This document shows positions 16,719 to 25,128 of a stretch of 64,000 nucleotides of DNA, in pieces. Position 1 is the stretch's first letter. Each line of letters starts with the position of its first letter. A program made the translations under genes and the position numbers. The notes beneath the pieces were generated by a model that was given only the letters and a program-made list of their open reading frames with translations, was not told where the DNA came from and ran no database searches. Source of the stretch: Xanthobacteraceae bacterium. Its GTDB lineage: Bacteria; Pseudomonadota; Alphaproteobacteria; Rhizobiales; Xanthobacteraceae. Location of the stretch: positions 1 through 64,000 of the forward strand of contig JALHRD010000014.1 of assembly GCA_022841625.1 (NCBI GenBank), in the 5' to 3' direction.

Positions 16719-19328
16719 ATGCTTCGTCGCTTGGACTATCAGGATCGCGTCCTCGATACACTCGATATCTATCTTGAATTTCTAAAGGACGAGAAGGGCA
16801 AAGCTGACAAGATTTCGAATCTGATTGCGAGCCAGCCGGACTTGGGGATTCCGCAACGAGATTTCGCTACGGAGACTTGGGACCGCATGAAGGCGGCAGG
16901 CAAGTTACCTTCATCGCGAGCCGGCATTTCGTACTCATCCCGATTCGACGACACCGGCCGCCCTGTGCCTGATGTGGTGCTCAAGGTGCCCACCGGCGGC
17001 GGCAAGACCTTGTTGGCGGTCAATGGGCTTTCGCGCGTATTCGGGCGCTATCTCAACCGCAATGCCGGTTTCGTGCTCTGGATCGTTCCCAATGAGGCGA
17101 TCTACAGCCAGACGCTGCGCCATCTTTCTGACCGCCAGCACCCGTACAGGCAGGTGCTGGACCGGGCGGCAGCGGGACGGGTGCGCATTCTGGAAAAAGC
17201 GGATCGGCTGGACGCGCGGGATATTGAGAGCCAGCTCTGCGTTATGCTGCTGATGCTGCAATCAGCCAATCGCGACACGCAGGAATCGCTGAAGATGTTT
17301 CAGGACCGGGGCGATGTGCACGGCTTCTTCCCGCCCGAAGGCGATCAATCGGCTCACCGCGCCGCAATGGCTGGAACTCCCAACCTTGCCGCCTACGACG
17401 ACATTTTCCCGATGATCAAGGATTCGCTGGGCAACGCCTTACGCGTTATCCGGCCGGTGGTGGTGCTCGACGAAGGGCATAAGGCAGTTTCCGATTTGGC
17501 CTTCCGCACGCTCTACGGCTTCAATCCGTGCTTCGTGCTGGAGCTGACCGCAACCCCGCATGACGTGCAGCCCAAGGGTGGCAAACAGCCGAAGCCCGGC
17601 CGCTGTGCCAATGTGCTGGTGGAGGTGACGGGCAAAGAACTCGACCGCGAAGGCATGATCAAGATGCCTCTGAATCTCAACGCGCGGAAAGGAACAGATT
17701 GGAAAGCAACACTTAACGCAGCGCTGGAGAAGCTGAGCGCGCTGGATGTGTATGCTGGCGCCTTTCGCGCAGATACCGGGCGCTACATCCGCCCAATTGT
17801 GCTCATTCAGGTGGAGCGCACTGGAACGGATCAGCGCGCCAGTGGGTATATTCACGCCTATGATGTGAAGGAATGGCTGCTGACCGTTGGATTCGACGAA
17901 GCCGAAATTGCAATTAAGACCGCGGAGCAGAACGATCTCAATCAGCCTGAAAACCTTGATTTGCTTTCACCCACCAACCGGGTGCGCGCGATCATCACCA
18001 AATCCGCGTTACAGGAAGGGTGGGACTGCCCGTTTGCCTACGTGCTGTGTTCTCTGGCGGCCAGTTCCAATCTCAGGGCCATGACGCAGCTTGTAGGACG
18101 CATCTTGCGGCAGCCAGGCGCGATGAAGACCGGGATCGAAGCGCTCGACGAATGCCACGTCATCACCCACCACGCAGGCACCGCAGAGGTAGTTGACGCA
18201 ATAAAACAGGGTCTGGAGCAAGACGGTTTGGGCGATCTGGTGGTGGCGGTGGTGCAAGACGATCCGGGTACCGCCGGCAAGGCCTCTCGCAAGATTAAGC
18301 GCCGCAATGATTTTGCATCAATGGAAATCTATTTGCCGAAAGTGCTCTTACTGGAGAACGGAGAAGCACGCGAACTCGACTATGAGACCGATGTGCTTTC
18401 GGCGGTGAATTGGCGCGGCTTCGATCCGCAAGCCATCGCGGACGGAATTCCCGACAATGCCCAAGCGGCCGAAAACCAGCTCCAGCGCATCAGCCTGACC
18501 GACACGCCGGAGCATTTCGAAGCCAGACCGATGGCGGCTGGCTCCGAGGTGCTGCGCTTTGACCCAGCGCATGCGGTGCGGATGATTTCCGACATTGTGC
18601 CGAATCCCTTCGTGGGTCGTGAAATCGTTGGCCGGCTATTGGGAGCACTGGAGAAACGCGGCTTTGATGGTACGAAGACCGGGGCGCTGGCGAGCCTTAT
18701 TGTTGAGGAACTGCGCAAGGGGCTGGACGCCGAACGCGCGGCACGCGCCGAAACCTTCTTCAAAGCCGGTGTGGCGGCCGGGCGTATTCAATTCCGGCTG
18801 CGGCTAGATGGAAAAAACTGGCGTATGCCGTTCACGGTGGAGACCACGGAACCAGACACGGCCCGCCAGCTTGTCGGCAAGAGTGGCGGACCACTGGAGC
18901 GCAGCCTTTTCGCCCCGGTCTATGAAAACGAATTCAACAGCGATGAACGTGACCTGGCGGTCTATCTCGACGGAGAGAAGGCGCTGGTCTGGTGGCACCG
19001 AAACGTCGCGCGCGCCCAATATGGGTTGCAGGGCTGGCGACGGGCAAAAATCTATCCAGATTTCGTTTTCGCGGTACAGGGCACCGGCAAATCCCAGCGC
19101 GTCACTGTGCTGGAAACCAAAGGCGACCAATTGGACAACCTGGACACTGCCTACAAGCGCGACCTGCTCAAGCTCATGTCCGACAATTTCGCTTGGGACA
19201 CCACAGTTCCGGCCGGAACGCTAGAACTTGTGAAAGCCAGTGGTGAAACGGTGGAATGCACGCTGATCTTGATGAGCGAGTGGCAGACAAAATTGCCGAA
19301 ATATCTTTCGACCAATCCGGCAACATAA
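16719..19328 (+). CDS. res: Type III restriction enzyme, Res subunit
   Basis: 869 aa. Superfamily-2 translocase motifs: Walker A PTGGGKT (91-97), DEGH (251-254), TATP (277-280) and motif VI QLVGRILRQ (from 457). The C-terminal PD-(D/E)xK nuclease has YPDF (D781) and ETK (E799, K801). ATG 16719 lies 1 nt after the mod stop, so mod and res are one operon. Res with Mod cuts DNA lacking the methyl mark after ATP-driven movement. Both subunits look intact. Confidence 0.93.
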   Translation: MLRRLDYQDRVLDTLDIYLEFLKDEKGKADKISNLIASQPDLGIPQRDFATETWDRMKAAGKLPSSRAGISYSSRFDDTGRPVPDVVLKVPTGGGKTLLAVNGLSRVFGRYLNRNAGFVLWIVPNEAIYSQTLRHLSDRQHPYRQVLDRAAAGRVRILEKADRLDARDIESQLCVMLLMLQSANRDTQESLKMFQDRGDVHGFFPPEGDQSAHRAAMAGTPNLAAYDDIFPMIKDSLGNALRVIRPVVVLDEGHKAVSDLAFRTLYGFNPCFVLELTATPHDVQPKGGKQPKPGRCANVLVEVTGKELDREGMIKMPLNLNARKGTDWKATLNAALEKLSALDVYAGAFRADTGRYIRPIVLIQVERTGTDQRASGYIHAYDVKEWLLTVGFDEAEIAIKTAEQNDLNQPENLDLLSPTNRVRAIITKSALQEGWDCPFAYVLCSLAASSNLRAMTQLVGRILRQPGAMKTGIEALDECHVITHHAGTAEVVDAIKQGLEQDGLGDLVVAVVQDDPGTAGKASRKIKRRNDFASMEIYLPKVLLLENGEARELDYETDVLSAVNWRGFDPQAIADGIPDNAQAAENQLQRISLTDTPEHFEARPMAAGSEVLRFDPAHAVRMISDIVPNPFVGREIVGRLLGALEKRGFDGTKTGALASLIVEELRKGLDAERAARAETFFKAGVAAGRIQFRLRLDGKNWRMPFTVETTEPDTARQLVGKSGGPLERSLFAPVYENEFNSDERDLAVYLDGEKALVWWHRNVARAQYGLQGWRRAKIYPDFVFAVQGTGKSQRVTVLETKGDQLDNLDTAYKRDLLKLMSDNFAWDTTVPAGTLELVKASGETVECTLILMSEWQTKLPKYLSTNPAT

Positions 19329-19388
19329 CGTGCGTCCCAAGTAGACCCGGTCATGCTCCAACGCCGCATCCCCCCAGATCGGTCACGT

Positions 19389-19408
19389 TTGGGGACCATT
19401 TTGGGGTC
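19389..19408. promoter_or_regulatory. Right arm-type repeats (probable integrase binding sites)
   Basis: TTGGGGACC at 19389-19397 and TTGGGGTC at 19401-19408, again with a 12-nt period and in the same orientation as at the left end. They lie in the 135-nt AT-rich stretch between res and the tRNA. Confidence 0.55.
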
Positions 19409-19464
19409 TTGACCAGCGCGCCATAGTTTTACTCCTTATATTTCAATATATTAATGAATTATAG

Positions 19465-19478
19465 TGGCGGAGAGGGAG
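19465..19478. repeat. Right attachment repeat (tRNA-Ser 3' end)
   Basis: TGGCGGAGAGGGAG, second copy of the 14-nt island-flanking repeat, inside the tRNA 3' end. Confidence 0.8.
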
Positions 19479-19554
19479 GGATTCGAACCCCCGATACGGT
19501 TGCCCGTATGCCGCATTTCGAGTGCGGTGCATTCAACCACTCTGCCACCTCTCC
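19465..19554 (-). tRNA. tRNA-Ser (anticodon CGA)
   Basis: 90 nt with encoded CCA. Acceptor stem GGAGAGG/CCTCTCC, D arm, anticodon stem CCGCA/TGCGG with loop CTCGAAA (anticodon CGA), a long class II variable arm (ATACGG/CCGTAT) and T loop TTCGAAT. The gene is intact and its 3' end is the integration site of the island to its left. Confidence 0.97.
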
Positions 19555-19799
19555 GGGAGCCGAACGGCGGGCCAACGCCCGAGCCGCTATGTAGCCGCGC
19601 GTGGCGGCGCGGACAAGGGCAGGCGCTACCGCCCGCGCTCGCCGATGGCGCGCGCCTTGGCCGAACGGCGGAGGCGGCGGCAAAAGCCCGAACCGCCCCC
19701 TGAATTGACGGCTAATTTATGCATTATTTCCACGGAAATGGCCGGCGGCACGGCCTCGGACTATCCTCAAACCCACGCGGCCGTGGCATCGTGGCGCCC

Positions 19800-21326
19800 A
19801 TGACGCTGCTCCGGGACACCCCATTGCGGATCGGGCGCGAACTGCGCGGCATCTTTCTGGCGTTGCTGATGGTCGCCGCGACAACCGTCGTGGTCTATTT
19901 TCTAAACCGTTATCTGGGCGTGCGCCGCGGCTCGCCGATCTATCTCATCCCGGTGATGCTGGCGGGCTGGCACCTCGGGCTGGTCCCGGCGCTGGTGGCC
20001 GCGATCGCCGGCGTGCTGTGGTCGGGCTATTTTTTCTATGCGCCATTCTACAGCTATTTCATCGCGCGGCCGACCGAGATCGTGAGCCTGTTGCTATTCA
20101 TGGTGGTCGGCCTGGTAACCAGCCATCTTGCCAACCGCGCCAAGCAACAGGCCGAGCTCGCGCGCAAGCGCGAGAACGAGATGAGCGACCTCTACGCCTT
20201 CTCGCAGCGGCTCGCGGCCGCGCCATCGGCGGCGGAAATCTATCTCGCGATCGAGGAATATGTCGCCAATCTGGTGCAGCGCCGTGTCGCGCTTTACGAA
20301 GCCGGCGACACCGTCGGCGGCGCGACCCATCCGGTGCCCGACGAGATGCGCGAGGCCGTCGACGAGATTCAGCGCGGATCGATTCCGGCACGAACGGTCG
20401 AGAACAAAGACGGCAATACCTGGTTCATCCGCCGGGTGTCGCATCGCACGCCGGATTTCGGCGTCATTGCCATCGATCTTGGGCCGGCACCCAACATGCT
20501 GTCGGAAACCCGCCAGCGGCTCGACGAAGCCTTATCGGATGCCGCTGCCACGCTCGAACGGCTGGACGTCGCGCGCACGCTCACAGAAGCCAAAATGCGC
20601 TCGGAGACCGAGCTGCTGCGCGAAGCGCTGATCGGTTCGGTGTCGCACGAGCTGCGGACGCCGCTGGCGTCGATCCTCGGGGCAGCCACCGTGCTCGCAC
20701 AGGCGCCGGCCGTCAGCGGCGACCAGCGCCTGAAATCGCTGGCCGCCGTGGTGCATGACGAAGCCGAGCGGCTCAACAACGACATCCAGAACCTGCTCGA
20801 CGCCACCCGCATCACCCGCGGCCAGGTGAGGCCCCGGATGGAATGGATCGAGCCGCAGGATATCGTCAATTCCGCGCTGGATCGCCGGCGGCGCCAATTG
20901 TCCGGCCATAGTATTAAAGTCGCGATGGACAGCAATCTTCCGTTGATCTATGTCGACCCGATGTTGGTGCAGCAGGCGCTGGTCCAGGTGGTCGACAATG
21001 CCGCCAAATATTCACCGCTCGGATCGACCATCGACGTGGCCGCCAAACGCAACGGTCACCACGTGATCGTCACGGTGCAAGACCGCGGCGCCGGTTTGAC
21101 CGGCGATGAGCTTGCTTATATCGGCGAGCGGTTCTTCCGCGGCTCGCGGCATGCGTCGATTGCGTCCGGTTCCGGCCTGGGGCTCTGGGTCGCCAAGGCC
21201 TTCATGGCCGCCAATGGCGGCCGTCTTCATGCCAGCAGCCCAGGCGTCAACCAAGGGACCACCGTCTCGATCCAGCTTCCGTTCGCCACCAACACTCCGC
21301 AGCCAGAGGCCGACCCCGATGAATGA
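19800..21326 (+). CDS. KdpD-like sensor histidine kinase lacking the N-terminal KdpD/Usp domains
   Basis: 508 aa from ATG 19800; an ATG at 19719 is also possible, neither with a strong ribosome site. Four hydrophobic segments in residues about 15-110 form a DUF4118-type membrane domain (LGVRRGSPIYLIPVMLAG; GYFFYAPFYSYF). A GAF-like linker, the HisKA box VSHELRTPL (H283) and HATPase motifs (VVDNAAKYS; GSGLGLWVAKAF) follow. The cytoplasmic KdpD and universal-stress domains of K+-sensing KdpD are absent. The response regulator overlaps its end by 8 nt. The signal is unknown. Confidence 0.88.
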   Translation: MTLLRDTPLRIGRELRGIFLALLMVAATTVVVYFLNRYLGVRRGSPIYLIPVMLAGWHLGLVPALVAAIAGVLWSGYFFYAPFYSYFIARPTEIVSLLLFMVVGLVTSHLANRAKQQAELARKRENEMSDLYAFSQRLAAAPSAAEIYLAIEEYVANLVQRRVALYEAGDTVGGATHPVPDEMREAVDEIQRGSIPARTVENKDGNTWFIRRVSHRTPDFGVIAIDLGPAPNMLSETRQRLDEALSDAAATLERLDVARTLTEAKMRSETELLREALIGSVSHELRTPLASILGAATVLAQAPAVSGDQRLKSLAAVVHDEAERLNNDIQNLLDATRITRGQVRPRMEWIEPQDIVNSALDRRRRQLSGHSIKVAMDSNLPLIYVDPMLVQQALVQVVDNAAKYSPLGSTIDVAAKRNGHHVIVTVQDRGAGLTGDELAYIGERFFRGSRHASIASGSGLGLWVAKAFMAANGGRLHASSPGVNQGTTVSIQLPFATNTPQPEADPDE

Positions 21327-22035
21327 ACATCCACCCGTGGTTCTGCTGGTCGACGACGAGGCGCAGATCCGACGCTTCTTGCGCGCCGGCTTCGAGCTCG
21401 ACGGCTTTACCGTACAGGATGCCGAAACCGGCGCGGCCGCGCTGAACGTGGTGATGCAGAACCGGCCCGACCTCATCATTCTCGATCTCGGTCTGCCCGA
21501 TATGGACGGCGGCGACGTGCTTGAGCGGCTGCGTACCTGGTCGAGCATCCCGACCATCGTGCTTTCGGTGCGCTCGAACGAAGCCGAGAAGGTTCGGCTG
21601 ATTCAGGGCGGCGCCGACGACTATGTGGTCAAGCCGTTCGGCATGGCCGAGTTATTGGCGCGCGCCCATGCCGCGCTTCGCCGCCAGATGCGTGCAACCA
21701 GCGGCGAACCGATGGTCAAGGCCGGGCCGCTCACCATCGATCTCGCCGCCCGCATCGTCACCTTGCACGGGCGGCGCATCATGATGACACCGAAAGAATA
21801 CAAGCTGCTGCAAATCCTCGCGCAGCATGCCGGCAATGTCGTGACGCACCAATATCTGCTCAAGGAAGTGTGGGGTTCGCAGCACACCAGCGACACCCAC
21901 TATCTGCGCATATTCGTCCGCAAGCTGCGCCAGAAGATCGAGGACGACGCGACCCGGCCGCGCATCCTGCAAACTGAACTCGGCATCGGCTACCGGCTGG
22001 CGCTGCAAGACAGCGTCAAGCCGACGGTGCAATGA
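21319..22035 (+). CDS. KdpE-like OmpR-family response regulator
   Basis: 238 aa. Receiver domain with the acidic pair DD at 12-13, phospho-acceptor D56 (LDLGLP) and Lys in VVKPFG. The C-terminal winged helix has MTPKEYKLLQILAQHAGNVV and THYLRIFVRKLRQKIE, typical of KdpE. It overlaps the kinase gene by 8 nt, so they are co-translated partners. No kdpFABC genes occur in the window, so its targets lie elsewhere. Confidence 0.92.
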   Translation: MNEHPPVVLLVDDEAQIRRFLRAGFELDGFTVQDAETGAAALNVVMQNRPDLIILDLGLPDMDGGDVLERLRTWSSIPTIVLSVRSNEAEKVRLIQGGADDYVVKPFGMAELLARAHAALRRQMRATSGEPMVKAGPLTIDLAARIVTLHGRRIMMTPKEYKLLQILAQHAGNVVTHQYLLKEVWGSQHTSDTHYLRIFVRKLRQKIEDDATRPRILQTELGIGYRLALQDSVKPTVQ

Positions 22036-22053
22036 GGCGGCGCTGCGACGCAA

Positions 22054-22617
22054 TTAGCCGCGCAGCGCGGCGCGGAAATCCTGCCGCCGCTTGGGATCTT
22101 CCAGCGACCGGTAATTGAACTCCGGCGACAGCGCGCCCTTCTCGATGTGAAGCGTGGCGAAGATCGGCCCGTCCTGCTTGAGCAATTGCGGCAGCGCCGA
22201 TTCAAATTTCGCCAGCGTGTCGAAATCGACGCAATGGGCATAGCCCGCAGCCTGCGCCAACCCGCTGAAATCGACCTCCTTGCGCGGAATCGGATGTCCG
22301 CCATTGGCTTCATAACTGCCGTTGCGGCAGAGGAAATGAACAAAGTTCTTGGGCGCCACGGCGCCGATCGTCACCAGCGATCCAAGATTCATCAACAGGC
22401 TGCCATCGCCGTCGAGCACGATCACGCGCCGGTCCGGGCGCCCGAGCGCCAGCCCAAGCGCATGCGACGAACCAAGCCCCATGGCGCCGAATGCGAAATA
22501 ATTGAGCGCGCGCGGCGCGATTTCCAGCCAGTCGAAGGCCGACGAATAGACCGGCAGGACAATCTCGGCGCGCAGTTGCCGCGCCAGCGCCCGGAAACAT
22601 TCGTCACGCTTCATCAT
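22054..22617 (-). CDS. TPP-dependent decarboxylase beta subunit (sulfopyruvate/phosphonopyruvate type), copy 2
   Basis: 187 aa, C-terminal half of a ThDP decarboxylase: MGLGSSHALGLALG, the ThDP/Mg motif GDGSLLMN and NGSYEANGGHPIP. It matches ComE-like beta subunits, which need an alpha partner. It is a clear paralogue of the gene just upstream (same length, shared motifs) but in the ThDP motif region has CRNGS where the other has CDNEC. It starts 21 nt after that gene. Substrate unknown: sulfopyruvate, phosphonopyruvate or a related 2-oxoacid. Confidence 0.85.
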   Translation of the reverse strand: MMKRDECFRALARQLRAEIVLPVYSSAFDWLEIAPRALNYFAFGAMGLGSSHALGLALGRPDRRVIVLDGDGSLLMNLGSLVTIGAVAPKNFVHFLCRNGSYEANGGHPIPRKEVDFSGLAQAAGYAHCVDFDTLAKFESALPQLLKQDGPIFATLHIEKGALSPEFNYRSLEDPKRRQDFRAALRG

Positions 22618-22638
22618 GATCGCGCTCTATGACGTGCC

Positions 22639-23205
22639 TTATGACGTGCTTTGCAGCGCCGCCTTGAGCGCAACCCGCCGCGACGCCTTGTAGAGGTCGT
22701 CGTATTTGTAAACCAGCGGGCGGCTCTTCTTGATGTGCAAGGTCGCGAACACAGGGCCGTCCTGGGTCAGAACATGGCCGACCTGCTGTTCGAACGAACG
22801 CATCTCGGAGAAATCATGGACATGCGCATAGCCGGCCGAGCGCGCGAGCCCGGCGAAATCGACCTTGGGATTCGGAATCGGATGCCCGCCATTGGCCTCA
22901 TAGCATTCGTTGTCGCATACAAAATGCACGAGGTTCTTCGGTGCCGCGGCGGCGATCGACACCAGACTGCCAAGGTTCATTAACAGGCTGCCGTCGCCAT
23001 CGAGCACGACCACGCGCCGATCGGGAAATGCCAGCGCGAGGCCGAGAGCGTGCGACGACCCGAGCCCCATCGCACCGTTGGCGAAAAAATTGAGCACACG
23101 GGGATTGAGGTCGTTCCACTCAAGGGCGCTGCTATAGGCAGCGACCACCACTTCATCGGTGACATGGCGCTTGAGAACCTCGAAGCACTCGTCGCGGTTC
23201 ATCAT
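22639..23205 (-). CDS. TPP-dependent decarboxylase beta subunit (sulfopyruvate/phosphonopyruvate type), copy 1
   Basis: 188 aa. ThDP motif GDGSLLMN from residue 70 with N99 in CDNECYEANGG completes the GDG-X(26)-N signature. Its start overlaps the stop of the alpha gene by 4 nt, so it is the immediate partner. Other 2-oxoacid decarboxylases of this split architecture include ComDE and phosphonopyruvate decarboxylase; the sequence alone does not decide between them. Confidence 0.87.
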   Translation of the reverse strand: MMNRDECFEVLKRHVTDEVVVAAYSSALEWNDLNPRVLNFFANGAMGLGSSHALGLALAFPDRRVVVLDGDGSLLMNLGSLVSIAAAAPKNLVHFVCDNECYEANGGHPIPNPKVDFAGLARSAGYAHVHDFSEMRSFEQQVGHVLTQDGPVFATLHIKKSRPLVYKYDDLYKASRRVALKAALQSTS

Positions 23206-23735
23206 GACGGCCTCCGTCCGATCAGCATCGCGACCGGCGACGACTCGCTATAGGCCTTGTCGATCGCGGGCTTGATCTTGGCGATGTCGGCGTCTTGGCT
23301 GAGAAAATGATGCGGGATGCCCATGGCGTCGCAGATCGGCTCGATGATGCGCACGCCGTAGCGGCCGGACTCGGCCGGCTGTCGCTCCGGTTCATGGCCG
23401 AGCAGACCGACCATCATGACGATTGGCTGCTTATATTCGACCGCCACCGCGCGGATGGCGTTCAAGGAGTCGAGAAAGCCGGTGTACTGGATCAGGATCA
23501 GCGCGCGCTTGTCGCCATAGCTTAGGCCGGCGGCGATGCCGACGCATTCGTCTTCCTTGCAGACCCGCACCAGCTTGAGCTCCTTGTCGTCCGCGATCGG
23601 AAACAGCAGGCCCTTGCTGGTGACGATATCGGGTACGGCGAGAACAAACTTCACGCCGCTCTGCTTGATGGCGGCGATGATCTTCGCGCCGGTCAACACC
23701 GCCGCGTCAGCTTTTGTTGCAATCGCAGCATCCAT
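23202..23735 (-). CDS. TPP-dependent decarboxylase alpha subunit (ComD-like)
   Basis: 177 aa from ATG 23735, which has GGAGG 7 nt upstream; longer starts would sit on top of that site. It is the N-terminal (PYR) half of a ThDP enzyme: KFVLAVPDIVTSKGL, the cofactor-activating Glu in CKEDECVGIAAGLSYG, and GFLDSLNAIRAVAVEY. It resembles sulfopyruvate decarboxylase alpha. It heads a three-gene cluster, with two beta genes and a TctC gene on the same strand beyond a short gap. Confidence 0.87.
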   Translation of the reverse strand: MDAAIATKADAAVLTGAKIIAAIKQSGVKFVLAVPDIVTSKGLLFPIADDKELKLVRVCKEDECVGIAAGLSYGDKRALILIQYTGFLDSLNAIRAVAVEYKQPIVMMVGLLGHEPERQPAESGRYGVRIIEPICDAMGIPHHFLSQDADIAKIKPAIDKAYSESSPVAMLIGRRPS

Positions 23736-23888
23736 TCCCATTCCTCCCAACGCGGCGGTTCGTTTTGCGCCCATCTCGGCGGATTATACTGCTAACTAAT
23801 GCGAAATCGGGCACGGCCGCAACCGCCGCGGCGGCATGCCGGAAATGCGGCTGCGGCCCTGCCCTGGGCCCGGCGTTGCCAGCGCCGG

Positions 23889-24884
23889 CTACTGCGAGCG
23901 CGCAATGCCCGCCGCTTCGACCACTTTGCCGAGCCGCACGATTTCGTGGCGCATGAACTGCAAAAGCGCATCCGGCGGCGGGCTGTCGACCGCGATGCGG
24001 CCGGTCCGGGCATATTCCTGCTGCACCTCCGGCAGCGCAATGATCGCCTTCAGCTCGCGATGCAGCCGCGCGACGATGTCGCTGGGCGTTCCGGCCGGCG
24101 CCACGATCATCTGCCACGACACGAAGTCGAAGCCGGGCACCCCGGCTTCCGCCAGCGTCGGAACATCCGGCAGCGGGCCAAGCCGCGTGGTCGACGAAAT
24201 GCCCAGCGCGCGAATCTTGCCGGCACGCACCAAGGGCAGCGACGGTGTCGGCTCGGTGAATTGCGTCGGAATGTGCCCCGCCACCAGATCGTTGAGCGCC
24301 AGGGCGTCGCCGCGATAGGGCACGTGTACGAGATTGGTACCGGTCATGCTTTTAAGCAGTTCCATGCTCAAATGATGCGGCGAACCGGGCCCGGCCGAGC
24401 CATAGGACAGCTTGCCCGGCTGCGCCCGCACCCATGCGATCCAGTCGTCGAGCGATCTGACCGGCAACGCTGCATTCACCACCAGCATGAACGGCGCGTT
24501 CGAGGTCAACACGATCGGCGCGAAATCCTTGCCGGGATCGTAGGGCAGGTTCTTGTTCAGCGTGGCGTTGATCGCAAACGGCGTCGACGTGCCGAGCATC
24601 AACGTGTAGCCATCGGGCGCGGCGCGCGCCACCGATGCCGAGCCGATGGTGGTGCCGGCGCCGGTGCGGTTCTCGACCACAAACGGCTTGCCGAGCCGGT
24701 CCGACAGCCGCTGGGCCAGCTGGCGCGCGAATACGTCGAGCCCGCCGCCGGCGGCATAGGGCACGACCAGCGTAACCTGGCGGTTGGGATAGTCCTGCGC
24801 GCTGGTTGACGCCGATGACAGGAACAGTACTGCAAAAGCGGCGAGGCCATCGCGTGCAGTCCGCGCCGTTAACCTGTGTCCCAC
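23889..24884 (-). CDS. TctC/Bug-family periplasmic solute-binding protein
   Basis: 331 aa from GTG 24884, chosen because GGAGG lies 6 nt upstream and a signal peptide follows (AFAVLFLSSASTSAQ). Bug hallmarks: VTLVVPYAAGGGLDVFARQLA, ENRTGAGTTIGSASVARAAPDG, YDPGKDFAPI and VPYRGDALALNDLVAGHI. These proteins deliver carboxylates to TctAB transporters or act as extracytoplasmic sensors; no tctA/tctB is in the window. Its position behind the decarboxylase genes suggests a 2-oxo or sulfonated acid ligand (inference). Confidence 0.92.
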   Translation of the reverse strand: MGHRLTARTARDGLAAFAVLFLSSASTSAQDYPNRQVTLVVPYAAGGGLDVFARQLAQRLSDRLGKPFVVENRTGAGTTIGSASVARAAPDGYTLMLGTSTPFAINATLNKNLPYDPGKDFAPIVLTSNAPFMLVVNAALPVRSLDDWIAWVRAQPGKLSYGSAGPGSPHHLSMELLKSMTGTNLVHVPYRGDALALNDLVAGHIPTQFTEPTPSLPLVRAGKIRALGISSTTRLGPLPDVPTLAEAGVPGFDFVSWQMIVAPAGTPSDIVARLHRELKAIIALPEVQQEYARTGRIAVDSPPPDALLQFMRHEIVRLGKVVEAAGIARSQ

Positions 24885-24985
24885 GGCCAACCTCCACTGC
24901 TGCCCAGTGGGCAGCCTAGCGTAAGGCATCCGGCCCGATAAGCCGGCCAAAGGACGCAGAAAAGCAGCGATTCTGAGCGCATTCC

Positions 24986-25014
24986 TTGACTTCGGGCGGA
25001 CCCCGCCATAGGTT
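24986..25014 (+). promoter_or_regulatory. Candidate sigma-70 promoter of ffh
   Basis: TTGACT at 24986-24991, 17-nt spacer, TAGGTT at 25009-25014, 115 nt before the ffh start. Spacing is ideal and the -35 is good. Confidence 0.5.
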
Positions 25015-25128
25015 TCGCCCGCTTCTCGCAAGAGACGTAGCCTTTGATCCGCCGCCCGGTTCTGTGAGACCGGAGGCTCCCGCCCGACAGCGCGATGCGC
25101 CCTCGGGCGCTTATGGTGTTTGGCGACG

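Larger units (their letters stand above)
8641..19478. mobile_element. Integrated genomic island in tRNA-Ser(CGA), type III R-M cargo
   Basis: About 10.8 kb bounded by the 14-nt direct repeat TGGCGGAGAGGGAG, at 8641-8654 and again as the 3' end of the tRNA gene at 19465-19478. A P4-type integrase sits just inside the left repeat. TTGGGG-type repeats with a 12-nt period lie inside each end. The content is entirely accessory: recombinases, HTH proteins, DUF3800-like, an unknown and restriction-modification genes. tRNA-gene integration with a 3'-end duplication is the normal behaviour of this integrase class. Confidence 0.85.
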
